A stretch of DNA of 64,000 nt from Opitutaceae bacterium (GCA_041395105.1 JAWLBB010000007.1:1-64000), one strand, 5' to 3'. Counted from the first letter of the stretch, positions 49,287 to 59,378 are shown. Numbers and translations are program-made. The notes: a model not told the origin generated them from the sequence alone.

Positions 49287-51290
49287 ATGTCTCTGGATAA
49301 GGAAATCCTTTCTCAGGCCGCTGATCAGGCCCGTGGCATCGCGATTGATGGAGTGGTGGCGGCCGGCAATGCCGGACACCTCGGGCTGCCTTTGGGTGCG
49401 GCCGAGATCGGGGCCGTCCTTTTCGGACATTCCCTGAGATTCAATCCGGCGCGTCCGCGATGGATCAACCGCGACCGGTTCGTCCTCTCGGCCGGCCATG
49501 GTTCGATGTTCCTTTACGGGTGGCTTCACCTTGCCGGGTATGATCTGCCGAAGGAGGAACTGGCGAAATTCCGGCACCTGCACAGCAAGACTCCGGGCCA
49601 TCCCGAGTTCCATGAGACCGTCGGCGTCGAAGCCACGACCGGGCCACTTGGCCAGGGGGTTGGCAATGCGGTCGGAATGGCGATGTCGGCCAAAATGGCC
49701 GAGGCTCGATTCAACACGGCTGAGCACACCATCCTCGACTACCGGGTGGTCTGCCTGATGGGCGACGGGTGCAATCAGGAGGGAGTGTCCCAGGAGGCCT
49801 GCGCGCTGGCCGGGCACCTCGGGCTCGACAATCTGATCCTGATCTTCGACAGCAACGACGTCACGCTCGACGCCCAGGGCGAAGCGAGTCAATCGGAGGA
49901 CACGGCGGCCCGATTCAAGGCCATCGGTTTCGACGTCCAGACCATCGACGGGCATGATCTCGAGGCGATTGCCGGGGCCTATGACGCGGCGCGTTCGACC
50001 ACCTCGGGTCGGCCGCAGTTGATCATCGCCCGGACCGAGATCGGTCGGGGCATTCCGGAGGTGGCGGGAACCTTCAAGGCCCATGGTGAAGGCGGCGCGA
50101 AATTCGCCGAGAAGTCGAAGGCGGGTCTTGGTCTCCCCGCCGGCGAAACATTCTATGTATCCGACGAGGTGCATGATTATTTCAAGGCCCAGGCGCATCA
50201 CCACGATGAGGATCAGGCAGAGTGGGATGCTCTCTATTCTGCATGGAAGGCGGCGAACCCCGACCTGGCGGCCCTGCTCGAAGACGGCTATGCCCGGACC
50301 CTGCCCGATGTGGATACCCTGCTTTCCTGGATACCGGAGGCCTCGGACAAGCCGGCGGCCACGCGGGTGACCGGCGGCAAGGCGCTCAATGCGCTGGCGG
50401 CGAGACTGCCGTTGATTGTCAGCGGAAGCGCCGACCTCTATGGCTCGACCAAGAATTACCTGGACGACGCCGGTGGCGATTTCACCCGTGAGAACCGACT
50501 TGGCCGCAATATCCGTTTCGGTATCCGGGAGCACGCGATGGGCGCGATCGTCAACGGGATGGCTTACGAGGGACTGTTCATCCCGTCCGGTGCCACCTTC
50601 TTCACTTTTTCCGATTATATGCGGCCGTCGGTCCGCCTGTCGGCTCTTTCGGGTCTGCCGGTGATGTGGTACTGGACGCATGACAGTGTCGGGGTGGGGG
50701 TGGATGGTCCGACCCATCAGCCGGTGGAAACGATCGGCAGCCTGCGCTGTGTCCCGAATCTCGACATGATCCGTCCGGCTGATGCCGAGGAGGTGGCCGG
50801 TGCCATCGTTGCGGCGATCGAGCGGGCGGACGGTCCCACCGGTTTGAGTCTCTCGCGGCAGGATCTGCCTTTGCTGTCCGAGATCCCGGTGGCCGAGCGT
50901 CGCCGGGGAGTGCTCAGAGGAGGCTATGTCGCCCGTCGGGAGAAAGGCGAGCTCAAGGCCATCATCATCGGCACCGGCAGCGAGCTGCAGCTCGCGCTGA
51001 AGGCGGCCGATACTCTGGGAGACGGAGTGCGGGTCGTCTCCATGCCCTGCACGGAGCGCTTCGACCGCCAGGCGAGTGATTACCGGGAGAGTGTGCTTCC
51101 GGCAGGTTGTCGGCGGCGGGTCGCGGTCGAGGCGGGCGTTTCCGAAACGTGGTACAAATATGTCGGCCTCGACGGCGAGGTCGTCGGGATCGATCGTTTC
51201 GGTTTGTCGGCTCCGGGTGACCAGGTGATGGACGCTCTTGGCGTCACGGTCGAAACGGTTGCTGCGGCGGTCAAACGGGTGATGGCCTGA
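49287..51290 (+). CDS. tkt: Transketolase
   Basis: 667 residues from the ATG at 49287; an upstream in-frame start at 49047 would add 80 non-homologous residues. TPP/Mg2+ binding motif GDGCNQEG lies near residues 154-161. The N-terminal segment GHLGLPLGAAEIGAVLF, the SAGHGSMFLY motif, PLGQGVGNAVGMA and the C-terminal domain opening FIPSGATFFTFSDYMRPSV are all typical. It links glycolysis and the pentose phosphate pathway by two-carbon transfer. Single gene with its own terminator at 51327-51357. Confidence 0.96.
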   Translation: MSLDKEILSQAADQARGIAIDGVVAAGNAGHLGLPLGAAEIGAVLFGHSLRFNPARPRWINRDRFVLSAGHGSMFLYGWLHLAGYDLPKEELAKFRHLHSKTPGHPEFHETVGVEATTGPLGQGVGNAVGMAMSAKMAEARFNTAEHTILDYRVVCLMGDGCNQEGVSQEACALAGHLGLDNLILIFDSNDVTLDAQGEASQSEDTAARFKAIGFDVQTIDGHDLEAIAGAYDAARSTTSGRPQLIIARTEIGRGIPEVAGTFKAHGEGGAKFAEKSKAGLGLPAGETFYVSDEVHDYFKAQAHHHDEDQAEWDALYSAWKAANPDLAALLEDGYARTLPDVDTLLSWIPEASDKPAATRVTGGKALNALAARLPLIVSGSADLYGSTKNYLDDAGGDFTRENRLGRNIRFGIREHAMGAIVNGMAYEGLFIPSGATFFTFSDYMRPSVRLSALSGLPVMWYWTHDSVGVGVDGPTHQPVETIGSLRCVPNLDMIRPADAEEVAGAIVAAIERADGPTGLSLSRQDLPLLSEIPVAERRRGVLRGGYVARREKGELKAIIIGTGSELQLALKAADTLGDGVRVVSMPCTERFDRQASDYRESVLPAGCRRRVAVEAGVSETWYKYVGLDGEVVGIDRFGLSAPGDQVMDALGVTVETVAAAVKRVMA

Positions 51291-51326
51291 AGACCGGATC
51301 CATTGAGTCCTGTTCTGTTTTTCATG

Positions 51327-51357
51327 GAGGCGCCGTTTACCGGCGCCTCGTTTTTTT
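51327..51357 (+). terminator. Intrinsic terminator of transketolase
   Basis: GAGGCGCCG (51327-51335) pairs perfectly with CGGCGCCTC (51341-51349) around a TTTAC loop, followed by G and seven Ts (51351-51357). It begins 37 bases after the tkt stop. The remaining 266 bases to the next gene show no gene or repeat I recognise. Confidence 0.93.
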
Positions 51358-51623
51358 GGATCGACGCACGGAGTCGGTTCCATTGGGATCGCCCGGCTGT
51401 CCAGCGATGCCGTCGAATCCGGCTGATCCCCGACGTCGCGCTCGGCCGGTCGTCCACCCTGCCTGCTCCCCGATTACACATAGTGAAGCCGCCTCGAGTC
51501 CATCACGCGAATTGACGCGAATGCGTGGCAAGAGGCTGCCGCGGCTACTGCTACAGCTCTTGAATTCTCCTGAGTCCCATTTGATCCGGCGCCACTGACT
51601 CCCGAACCCACTCTCCTCCGACC

Positions 51624-52859
51624 ATGATTGATCCAACGAATTCCGATCCCCTTGAGATGAATGCCTCGGGGTTGTTGCGCAAATTGACCGGCCGCAGGCC
51701 TGCCCCGAGGGGCCGTGCCCGCCCGGGGAGCACGACCCTACATACTGATTTCTGGTGGAGTCGCTTCGTCGTTCCGGTTCTGGGCGGCCTTCTGGCCGTC
51801 GGACTGGGCGGTTGTGGCAAGGGTGGCGACGGGGGAGGCGGCGGAGATGGCGGCGCGATGGCCGTCCCGGTGGTCGTTTCGCAAGTGCGACTTGAGGCGA
51901 TCTCGGAGCGGATCTTTGTCGTGGGGAGTCTGGCTGCGAATGAGCGGGTGGAGATCAAGAGCGAGATTGACGGGCGGCTCGAGACGGTCGGCTTTATCGA
52001 GGGGGAGTCGGTCAAGGCCGGGCAGGTTCTCTTCAAACTCGACCAGGTCAAACTCGAGGCCGCGGTCAACCTGGCGGAAGCCAATTTCAAACTGGCGAAG
52101 ACGGTTCTCGAACGCAATGAATCCCTGCTGGAAAGCCGGTCGATTTCCCAGCAGGAACTGGATCGGGCGATCGCCACATTTTCCTCGACGCAGGCCAGTC
52201 TGGAACTGGCGAAGGAGGACCTGATTGATGCGACCATCGTGGCTCCTTTCGACGGGGTCATGAGTGATCGGAAGGTCAGTCCGGGCCAGGTGGTGAATTC
52301 GGGGACCCCTCTGGCCGCGATCATCGACACGGATCCATTGAAGGCGGAGTTCAATGTGCCCGAGAGGTTCATCAGTCAGCTGACACTCGGGCAGAATATC
52401 GAGATCAAGGTCACCGCCTACCCGAACGAAACCTTTGTCGGCCGGGTCTATTTCATCAGCCCCGAAGTGACTTCCTCGAGCCGGACGGTCCTGATGAAGG
52501 CGGAGGTGGACAACCGGGACGGACGTTTGAAAGCGGGCATGTTCGGCAATCTGGACCTGATCCTCGACGTGAAGGAAGGGGCCCTGGTCATCCCGGAAAC
52601 CGCAATCAGCTACCGGGGCGATCTCGCCTCGGTTTACGTGATCAACGAGGCGAACGAGGCTGAGCTCCGATCCGTCCGCCCGGGCATTCGCCTGGCGGGC
52701 CGGGTTGAGATCGTCGAGGGATTGCAGGCGGGTGAGCGGGTCGTGACCGAGGGTATCCAGAAGATCGGCCCGGGATCACCGGTTTCGATTTCCCCGAAGT
52801 CGGATCTGATCCTCCCGGCGGACGATCCGAACGCTGAGGACACGGTGCCAAACGGCTGA
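51624..52859 (+). CDS. RND periplasmic adaptor lipoprotein
   Basis: 411 residues from the only ATG in frame (51624). A lipoprotein signal with lipidated C64 (LLAVGLGGCGK) lies unusually far from the start. The intervening residues 20-40 are encoded by a segment with a hairpin-rich, repeat-like base pattern (51690-51740), so the true start may be downstream or a repeat may have inserted in frame. The mature part has the lipoyl halves (RVEIKSEIDGRLETVGFIEG and APFDGVMSDRKVSPGQVVNS), coiled coil 150-210, and beta-barrel domain of MexA/AcrA-type adaptors. Followed after 21 bases by the RND pump. Confidence 0.88.
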   Translation: MIDPTNSDPLEMNASGLLRKLTGRRPAPRGRARPGSTTLHTDFWWSRFVVPVLGGLLAVGLGGCGKGGDGGGGGDGGAMAVPVVVSQVRLEAISERIFVVGSLAANERVEIKSEIDGRLETVGFIEGESVKAGQVLFKLDQVKLEAAVNLAEANFKLAKTVLERNESLLESRSISQQELDRAIATFSSTQASLELAKEDLIDATIVAPFDGVMSDRKVSPGQVVNSGTPLAAIIDTDPLKAEFNVPERFISQLTLGQNIEIKVTAYPNETFVGRVYFISPEVTSSSRTVLMKAEVDNRDGRLKAGMFGNLDLILDVKEGALVIPETAISYRGDLASVYVINEANEAELRSVRPGIRLAGRVEIVEGLQAGERVVTEGIQKIGPGSPVSISPKSDLILPADDPNAEDTVPNG

Positions 52860-52880
52860 CGCTGAACCGGATTTCCCGAC

Positions 52881-55800
52881 ATGTTACTGTCCCAAGTCAG
52901 CATCCGCCGCCCGATCCTCACCACGATGATGAGCCTCGGCCTGCTCATCTTCGGCATTCTCGGTTTGTCCCGACTCCCGGTGCGCGAATTGCCGGACGTG
53001 GATCCTCCGATCGTCGATGTGCTCACCGTCTATCCGGGTGCGAGCGCCACGGTGGTGGAAACCGAAGTGACGGAGCGCCTGGAGGAGGCGATCAACAGCA
53101 TCGAGGGCATCAAGCGGATGACCAGTCAGAGCCGCGAGCAGGTCAGCAATGTCACGGTCGAGTTCAATCTGGGCAGAGACATCGATGTGGCCGCCCAGGA
53201 CGTCCGGGACCGGGTATCGCGCATCCGCGGCCGGTTGCCGGAGGACATCCTGGAACCCGTGGTGGCCAAGCAGGACTCCAACGCCTATGCCATTCTCTGG
53301 ATCGCGCTGTACAGCGATCAGCTCAACACCCTTGAGTTGTCGGACCTGGCGATCAACCTGATCAAGGACCGCCTGCAGACGGTGGAGGGGGTCAGTTCGG
53401 TCATCATCGGGGGAGAGAAACGTTTTGCCATCCGGCTTTGGCTCGATCCGGAGAAGATGGCGGCGCGGCGTGTCACGGTGGACGATGTGCAGACGGCGCT
53501 GCGCGAGCAGAACATCGAATTGCCGAGCGGGCGGGTAGAGAACCTCGAGCGCGAGATGACGATTCAGACCCGGGGCGAGATGAAGGATCCCGAAGAGTTC
53601 GGGGACCTGGTCATCCGCCGGGATGGCGACACGCTGATCCGCCTGCGCGAAATCGCCCGGGTGGAGGCGGGAGTCGAGGACCTGCGTTCGGTGGCCCGCT
53701 ACAATTCCAAGCCGGCGGTCGGGATCGGCATCGTCCGGCAGTCGCGTTCGAACCTGATCGACGTGGCCCGGGGGATCAAGGCGGAGATGGAGCGTCTGAA
53801 GCCCTTCCTGCCGTCGTCGGTCGAGACCTTCTATGCCTATGATGAAGCGGCTTATGTCGAGCAGGCGGTGGTCGAGGTCTGGGAGACGCTCGGCATCGCC
53901 TTTGTCCTGGTCGTCCTGACCATCTTCATCTTCCTGCGGAGCGTCCGGTCGACCATCGTACCCGTTCTGGCGATACCAGTTTCCATCGTGGCCAGTTTCG
54001 GGCTGCTTTACGTTCTCGGTTATTCGATCAACATCATCACCCTTCTGGCCTTGATCCTCGCGATCGGCATCGTGGTCGACGACTCAATCGTGGTTCTGGA
54101 GAACATCTTCCGCCATATCGAGGAGGGACTCTCGCCGATGGAGGCGGCCAAGAAGTCGATGGAGGAGATCGCCTATGCGATCGTGACGATCACCCTGTCG
54201 CTGGTCGCGGTATTCCTGCCCCTTGCTTTTCTGCCGAGTCTGACAGGTCGGCTCTTCATCGAGTTTGCCACGGCCCTGTCAGGATCTGTGCTCATCTCGG
54301 CCTTCGTGGCGTTGACCCTGGCGCCGATGGTGGCCTCGCGTGCGCTCCGGCCGCTCAATCGTGAGAAGCACGGCCGGCTCTTCAATTTCTTCGAGCGCCG
54401 GTTCGACTGGATCAACGGCCACTACATGCGGGTGTTGCGCTTCTCCATGCGGCACCGTTTCCTGGTCATCTTCGGAGCGATCGCCTCGCTGGGGCTTTCG
54501 GCCCTGGTTCTCTCACGGCTGGACCGTGAATTCCTTCCTGATGAAGACAAGGGGCGGCTCTTCTGTATTCTCTTCGCGCCGGAGGGATCGACCAGTGAAT
54601 ACACGGACCGGATGATGCGCCAGATGGAGGCGATTGTTTCCGAAACGCCCGAGGTGGCGGGCTATTTCACGGCGGTGGCCCTCCCGTTCAGTGGTCCGGG
54701 TTCGGCGACGGTTGGCTTCATGTTCATCACCCTGAAGGAGGATCGGGAGCGGCATGTCCGGGAAATCGTGGGCGCGCCGGACGGATTCGGGAACCGCTTC
54801 TTCACTGAGATCGAGGGTGCGTTCGCTGTGCCGAACATCCCGAAGGCGATCGAGACGACCGGTGGCCGCCCCTTTCAGCTGGTCCTGCAGAGCACCGAGA
54901 TGGATGCGGTCGAGGCCTACACCCTCGAGTTGACCAACAAGCTGCGGCAGATCGGCTACCTGACCAATGTCCGGCAGAATTTCGAAGTGAGCAAACCCGA
55001 GCTGCGGATCATGGTGGAGCGCAACCGGGCGGCGGCGCTCGGAGTCTCGATCGAACAGGTTTCGCGGACTCTGCAGATTCTCTTTGGGGGCCAGGATCTG
55101 AGCCGGGTCAAGCGGGGAGGGAAGGAATATGACGTCATCGCCCAGCTCGACCGTGAATCCCGGCTGACGCCTTCGGATCTTGACCGTCTTTATGTGCGCA
55201 GCGCGACAGGGCAACTGGTCCAGCTGAGCAACGTGGCCCGCTACGAAACCGGGGCCGGTCCCAATGCGATCTATCACTTCAATCGCTACCGCTCGGCCAC
55301 GATCGAGGCACAGCCGGTCGGAATCACCCTGGGAACGGCGATGGAGCGGGTGGAGAAATTGCTGGAGCAGGACCTGCCGGCGGGTTTCCGTTATGAGTGG
55401 ACGGGCGAATCGGGGGATCTGCAGGAAACCGGTCAGGACATCACCTTCGTCTTTGTTCTGGCACTGGTCATTGTCTTCATGGTTCTGGCCGCCCAGTTTG
55501 AAAGTGTCGTCCATCCCTTCACCGTCATGCTCTCCCTGCCGCTGGCCTTTCTCGGCGCTTTCGGCCTGCTCTGGCTGGTCGGGTGGATCCTGCCTGACGT
55601 GGGTGGGATGAACATCAACCTGTTCAGCCAGATCGGACTCGTTCTCCTGGTTGGTCTTGTGACCAAGAATTCCATACTTCTGGTCGAGTTTGCCAATCAA
55701 CGCGTGGCGCGCGGGGTGCCGGCGATGGAGGCCATGATCGAGGCGGGCCGGATCCGTCTTCGGCCGATTCTCATGACCAGCCTGGCGACGATCGCGGGTA

Positions 55801-56027
55801 TTCTGCCCATCGCCATCGGCATCGGCGGATCAGCGGAAGGACGTCGTCCGCTGGGTGTGGCGGCGGTCGGCGGCATGGTCACGAGCACGATGCTCACCCT
55901 GATCGTCATCCCGGTGGTCTACACCCTCTTCGCCGATCTGACGAATCGGCGGAAGCGCAAGAGGACAAAGGCGGCGGGCGAAGCGGGAGAACCGGTGTCG
56001 CAGGCTGATTCCGGATCCGGGGATTGA
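52881..56027 (+). CDS. RND efflux transporter, HAE-1 (AcrB-like) inner-membrane pump
   Basis: 1048 residues with the AcrB architecture: first helix IRRPILTTMMSLGLLIFGILGL, the proton relay helix LALILAIGIVVDDSIVVLEN, and a closing LVGLVTKNSILLVEFANQ segment. Periplasmic porter domains span about 40-330 and 560-860. Homologous to but clearly divergent from the first pump (30134-33196), so the window holds two independent RND sets. Preceded by its adaptor and followed directly by an AsmA-like protein; no TolC gene adjoins either set. Confidence 0.95.
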   Translation: MLLSQVSIRRPILTTMMSLGLLIFGILGLSRLPVRELPDVDPPIVDVLTVYPGASATVVETEVTERLEEAINSIEGIKRMTSQSREQVSNVTVEFNLGRDIDVAAQDVRDRVSRIRGRLPEDILEPVVAKQDSNAYAILWIALYSDQLNTLELSDLAINLIKDRLQTVEGVSSVIIGGEKRFAIRLWLDPEKMAARRVTVDDVQTALREQNIELPSGRVENLEREMTIQTRGEMKDPEEFGDLVIRRDGDTLIRLREIARVEAGVEDLRSVARYNSKPAVGIGIVRQSRSNLIDVARGIKAEMERLKPFLPSSVETFYAYDEAAYVEQAVVEVWETLGIAFVLVVLTIFIFLRSVRSTIVPVLAIPVSIVASFGLLYVLGYSINIITLLALILAIGIVVDDSIVVLENIFRHIEEGLSPMEAAKKSMEEIAYAIVTITLSLVAVFLPLAFLPSLTGRLFIEFATALSGSVLISAFVALTLAPMVASRALRPLNREKHGRLFNFFERRFDWINGHYMRVLRFSMRHRFLVIFGAIASLGLSALVLSRLDREFLPDEDKGRLFCILFAPEGSTSEYTDRMMRQMEAIVSETPEVAGYFTAVALPFSGPGSATVGFMFITLKEDRERHVREIVGAPDGFGNRFFTEIEGAFAVPNIPKAIETTGGRPFQLVLQSTEMDAVEAYTLELTNKLRQIGYLTNVRQNFEVSKPELRIMVERNRAAALGVSIEQVSRTLQILFGGQDLSRVKRGGKEYDVIAQLDRESRLTPSDLDRLYVRSATGQLVQLSNVARYETGAGPNAIYHFNRYRSATIEAQPVGITLGTAMERVEKLLEQDLPAGFRYEWTGESGDLQETGQDITFVFVLALVIVFMVLAAQFESVVHPFTVMLSLPLAFLGAFGLLWLVGWILPDVGGMNINLFSQIGLVLLVGLVTKNSILLVEFANQRVARGVPAMEAMIEAGRIRLRPILMTSLATIAGILPIAIGIGGSAEGRRPLGVAAVGGMVTSTMLTLIVIPVVYTLFADLTNRRKRKRTKAAGEAGEPVSQADSGSGD

Positions 56028-58058
56028 ATGACCGCGCCGGCGACCAGGGCCACCCGCTTCCGCCGGGGGATAATCTTCGCCCTGTCCGGGATGGCGGTCG
56101 CCGCACTGGCCGGCGTGATCACTGTCCTGATTCCGTCGATACAGCGTTCGATCTTCCTCTCGCTGCTTGTCTCCCCGGGCCTGGATCGGGTCGAGGTTGG
56201 TCAGGTCCGCTTTCGGCCGGGTTCATTTCTGGTTGAAAACCTGGTGATCGAGGAAGCCGGGATGCGGACGGAGGTTGGGCGTGCCTGGGGTGAGGGGGGG
56301 ATCTGGAAGGCCCTGTTGGGACGCGCGGTCGAGCTGCGCGTCTATGAGGTGGAGGGGTGGTCGGTCCGTCTGGATCGCGAGAGCCTGGTGACGGCGGGGA
56401 AGGGAGGGCTTCCGGTCGAGTCGGCCCTGGCCTTGCTGCCGTTGTTTCTGACGGTGGACGAATTCCGGGTGAATGGCCAGCTGGCGATCGAAACCGGACC
56501 GGAAGGGCTCATCCACCTGGAGATGGAAGGGGAGGGCACCGGTTTGGGACCGGACCGGGTCGGCCGGATCGGTGTGGCCGGGACGGTTCAGGGGCTGGGC
56601 CTGCCCGATCAACCTCTCCAATTGGATTTCACCATCGCGCGGGGGGCTGAATCGGATCCGGTTGAGATCGGGGTGGAAGGAACCCTGGGAGAAGGGGCGG
56701 ACGGCGTTTTTCTCACCCTGGTGGCACGCCAGGAGGATACCCTGCTGACGGTGGAAGGGGCGATCGAGGCAGATCTGCCGCCTCTGGATGCACTCCTCGG
56801 GTGGGGCGATCCTCCGCGCCTCGCTTCGGGCCGGGGCCGGTTGAGCTTTGCCACGAGAGCCAACCACTCGGGTGAGATGATGGTCGATGGGGAACTGGCG
56901 GTCTCGGGACTCGAGCTGACCGGCGGATACCACCTCGATCAACTGAGAGCTCCGTATCGATTGATCCTGATTCCGGATACAAGTTTCTCGCTGCGGGCGC
57001 CGATCGTGATTGATCGCGGCGGACTCCTGTCGGATCTGCAGGTGGCGGTTTCGGCGGTGGCGGATGATCCGGACTGGCAGGTGGACGGGACCCTGTCGGG
57101 TGATCAGATCAAGCTGGAGGATCTTGCGATTCTTGCGCCACTTTTCCGGATTCCCACCGACCCGGAGGCAATCGACGCTTCGGTGGCCTGGCGGTCCTTT
57201 CGCGGGCATCTGGGTTTGGATCTTGCCCGGGTCTGGGTTGGTTCGGGGGCGGTCCTGGAAGACCTGGCTGCCGGGATGGACTTTTCGGACGATGAGGTGC
57301 GGATCGAAGAGGCGACCGCGGTGTTGGCCGGAGGTGCGCTGATGGGTCGCCTGAGCCTGGGGTTTGATGCGTCCGCTCCGCTGCCCTACCGGTTGGAAAG
57401 CCGCTGGACGGCATCGGGGGTCGAAATCGATAAGCTGTTGGACGACCGGGCTGGAGGCGCGGTCATGGACGGTCCGTTTGCGCTGGATCTGACAACGGAG
57501 GCTGCCGGGGGAAATCTGCGGGCGCTGGGCGGGGGACTGACCGGCCGGTTGGCGCTCCTGGGCGGTCCCGGCAGTTTCCGGGGCTTCCAGGAGCAGACCC
57601 GATCCGCCTCGAATCTCGCCGGGATGCTGGGCGCGCTCCTGGGATCGGATCGCCTGCAGGCCCTGGCCGGTTTGGGCCGGGAACTGGGTGAGATTCATTA
57701 TGAACAGATCCGGATGAACCTGGAGCGGGACGAGACGGGTCGGCTTGCGGTGGAGCGACTTCAACTCCAGGGTCCGGATATCAAGTTGGCAGGCGAGGGA
57801 TGGATTGAATCCTCGGGGTGGGCGGATTACGCCGATGCGCCGATGGCCCTGACCTTTCGGATGGGCGCCAAGGGAACCCTGGCCGACCTGCTCGGGATGG
57901 TCGGGTTGACGGAACTGGGCCGGATCGACGCCGAAGGCTACCGGCTGATGACGGGTTCCTTCAAGGTGAGGGGATCGCCGGCCCGGCCGGATGTCTCCGA
58001 ACTGTGGGGAATCCTCAGGCAGGCAGCCACGGATACTTTCTTCGGTGGCGGGCGGTGA
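56028..58058 (+). CDS. AsmA/DUF748-like envelope protein
   Basis: 676 residues with the ATG immediately after the pump stop (TGA at 56025-56027), so it belongs to the RND operon. One N-terminal membrane helix (IIFALSGMAVAALAGVITVL) is followed by a long periplasmic region rich in short beta-strands with repeated LxxxxGxxxV patterns, ending in a conserved-type segment EVRIEEATAVLAGG...ALMGRLSLGFD and SFKVRGSPARPDVSELWGIL. This composition and layout match AsmA-family and DUF748 proteins of envelope or lipid transport. The linkage to an RND pump suggests a joint role in moving a lipid or hydrophobic substrate, which is inference. Confidence 0.65.
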   Translation: MTAPATRATRFRRGIIFALSGMAVAALAGVITVLIPSIQRSIFLSLLVSPGLDRVEVGQVRFRPGSFLVENLVIEEAGMRTEVGRAWGEGGIWKALLGRAVELRVYEVEGWSVRLDRESLVTAGKGGLPVESALALLPLFLTVDEFRVNGQLAIETGPEGLIHLEMEGEGTGLGPDRVGRIGVAGTVQGLGLPDQPLQLDFTIARGAESDPVEIGVEGTLGEGADGVFLTLVARQEDTLLTVEGAIEADLPPLDALLGWGDPPRLASGRGRLSFATRANHSGEMMVDGELAVSGLELTGGYHLDQLRAPYRLILIPDTSFSLRAPIVIDRGGLLSDLQVAVSAVADDPDWQVDGTLSGDQIKLEDLAILAPLFRIPTDPEAIDASVAWRSFRGHLGLDLARVWVGSGAVLEDLAAGMDFSDDEVRIEEATAVLAGGALMGRLSLGFDASAPLPYRLESRWTASGVEIDKLLDDRAGGAVMDGPFALDLTTEAAGGNLRALGGGLTGRLALLGGPGSFRGFQEQTRSASNLAGMLGALLGSDRLQALAGLGRELGEIHYEQIRMNLERDETGRLAVERLQLQGPDIKLAGEGWIESSGWADYADAPMALTFRMGAKGTLADLLGMVGLTELGRIDAEGYRLMTGSFKVRGSPARPDVSELWGILRQAATDTFFGGGR

Positions 58059-58296
58059 TCGCGGCGCGGACCCGGCCAGGCGCGGCTGCGCCGAGGAAGG
58101 CAAACCGCACCGCCGGATTCGAGTCATCCGCTTCGCCCGGGCAGAAATCACGGAATCGAGCATTACAGTCTTAAGGTGAGCTGCGCACTTGCCATGCGGG
58201 GTCGAGGGAGTTTACTAGTGCGTTGTCAGCGCTGTCTGTGCCGGACCCTGGGCGCCGGTTGATAAATTCTTCGGGACAATTGTTTTTCAGGGCTAG
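58059..58296. other. Intergenic region upstream of potA
   Basis: 238 bases without a gene. The last 60 bases contain an AT-rich stretch (TTGATAAATTCTTCGG, TTGTTTTTCAG), which is the likely promoter area for the pot operon, but no confident -35/-10 pair can be set. An extra TTGTCA-like box lies near 58223. Confidence 0.4.
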
Positions 58297-59373
58297 ATGG
58301 AGCATTCGGTAGTTGTTGATGCGGTCAGCAAGTCGCTGGGAGGACAGCAGGTCGTGCGGGGAGTCTCGCTATCGGTCAGGACCGGTGAGTTCTTCTCCCT
58401 GCTTGGACCCAGCGGTTGTGGCAAGTCGACCACACTCCGATTGATTGCGGGTTTCGAGAAACCCAATGAGGGCCGGATCCTGATCAACGGATCTTTGCCG
58501 AACGGAACTCCGGCCTTTGTCCGTGATGTGAACCTGGTCTTCCAAAACTACGCCCTGTTCCCTCATATGACGGTCTGGGAGAACGTGGCCTTCGGCCTGC
58601 AGATGATGAAGAAGCCCCGGTCGGTCATTGAGACGGACGTGGCCCGGATGCTCGAACGGGTCCGCCTGACCGGTTATGAGGCCCGCTATCCGGGTCAGCT
58701 TTCCGGAGGTCAGCAGCAGCGGGTGGCTCTGGCCCGGGCCCTGGTGACCGAGCCCTCGGTCGTCCTGCTCGACGAACCACTGGGAGCCCTCGACCTCAAG
58801 TTGCGCAAGGAGATGCAGTTCGAGCTCAAGCATCTTCAGCGCAGTCTTGGGCACACCTTCATCTACGTGACCCATGACCAGGAGGAGGCTCTTGCCATGT
58901 CGGACCGGATCGCGGTCATGCACGAAGGGCGGGTCCTGCAGGTCGGCACCCCGGAGGAGATCTACGAAACGCCGGCCACCCGCTTCGTGGCCGATTTCAT
59001 CGGGGAGACCAATCTGCTTCCCGCCCGGGTGACCGGGCAGTCCGGAGAGAACATGCTGGTCGAATCGGGCGGCCTGCACTTTGAAGCGGGGCGGGGAACG
59101 CCGGGTCCGCCCGATGAGGATGTCTATTTGAGTATTCGGCCGGAGAAGATCCGCATGGGAGGAACGGATTCGGTCGCGCCCAACCGATTCCCGGGGACGG
59201 TGGAGCATTCGGCCTATTTCGGGTCGGCCCGACTGATCCATATCCGCCTGACTCCGGCCACCTTGGTCTGCCTGCGTCAGCCCAACGGCGAAGGGCCCGC
59301 TCCGCAACCGGGTGAACGTGTCCACGTCGATTTCCCGATCGAGGCATTGTCGGTCCTGCGAGCGGAGAGTTGA
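58297..59373 (+). CDS. potA: Spermidine/putrescine ABC transporter ATP-binding protein
   Basis: 358 residues. ABC motifs: Walker A GPSGCGKST (37-45), signature LSGGQQQRVALARAL, Walker B VVLLDEPLGALD and H-loop YVTHDQEEAL. The C-terminal TOBE domain (ETNLLPARVTGQ, YLSIRPEKIRM) is typical of PotA/FbpC importers. It powers the permease pair PotB/PotC in the inner membrane. First gene of potABCD; its stop overlaps the TTG before potB. Confidence 0.94.
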   Translation: MEHSVVVDAVSKSLGGQQVVRGVSLSVRTGEFFSLLGPSGCGKSTTLRLIAGFEKPNEGRILINGSLPNGTPAFVRDVNLVFQNYALFPHMTVWENVAFGLQMMKKPRSVIETDVARMLERVRLTGYEARYPGQLSGGQQQRVALARALVTEPSVVLLDEPLGALDLKLRKEMQFELKHLQRSLGHTFIYVTHDQEEALAMSDRIAVMHEGRVLQVGTPEEIYETPATRFVADFIGETNLLPARVTGQSGENMLVESGGLHFEAGRGTPGPPDEDVYLSIRPEKIRMGGTDSVAPNRFPGTVEHSAYFGSARLIHIRLTPATLVCLRQPNGEGPAPQPGERVHVDFPIEALSVLRAES

Positions 59374-59378
59374 GAACG

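Noticed and set aside
49086..51383. 765-residue open frame opposite transketolase
   Set aside because: Antisense shadow with no recognisable motif; transketolase on the plus strand has all its motifs and a terminator.
56223..58163. 646-residue open frame opposite the AsmA-like gene
   Set aside because: Composition is dominated by Arg, Pro and Gln, no domain is visible, and the plus strand gene is coupled to the RND operon.
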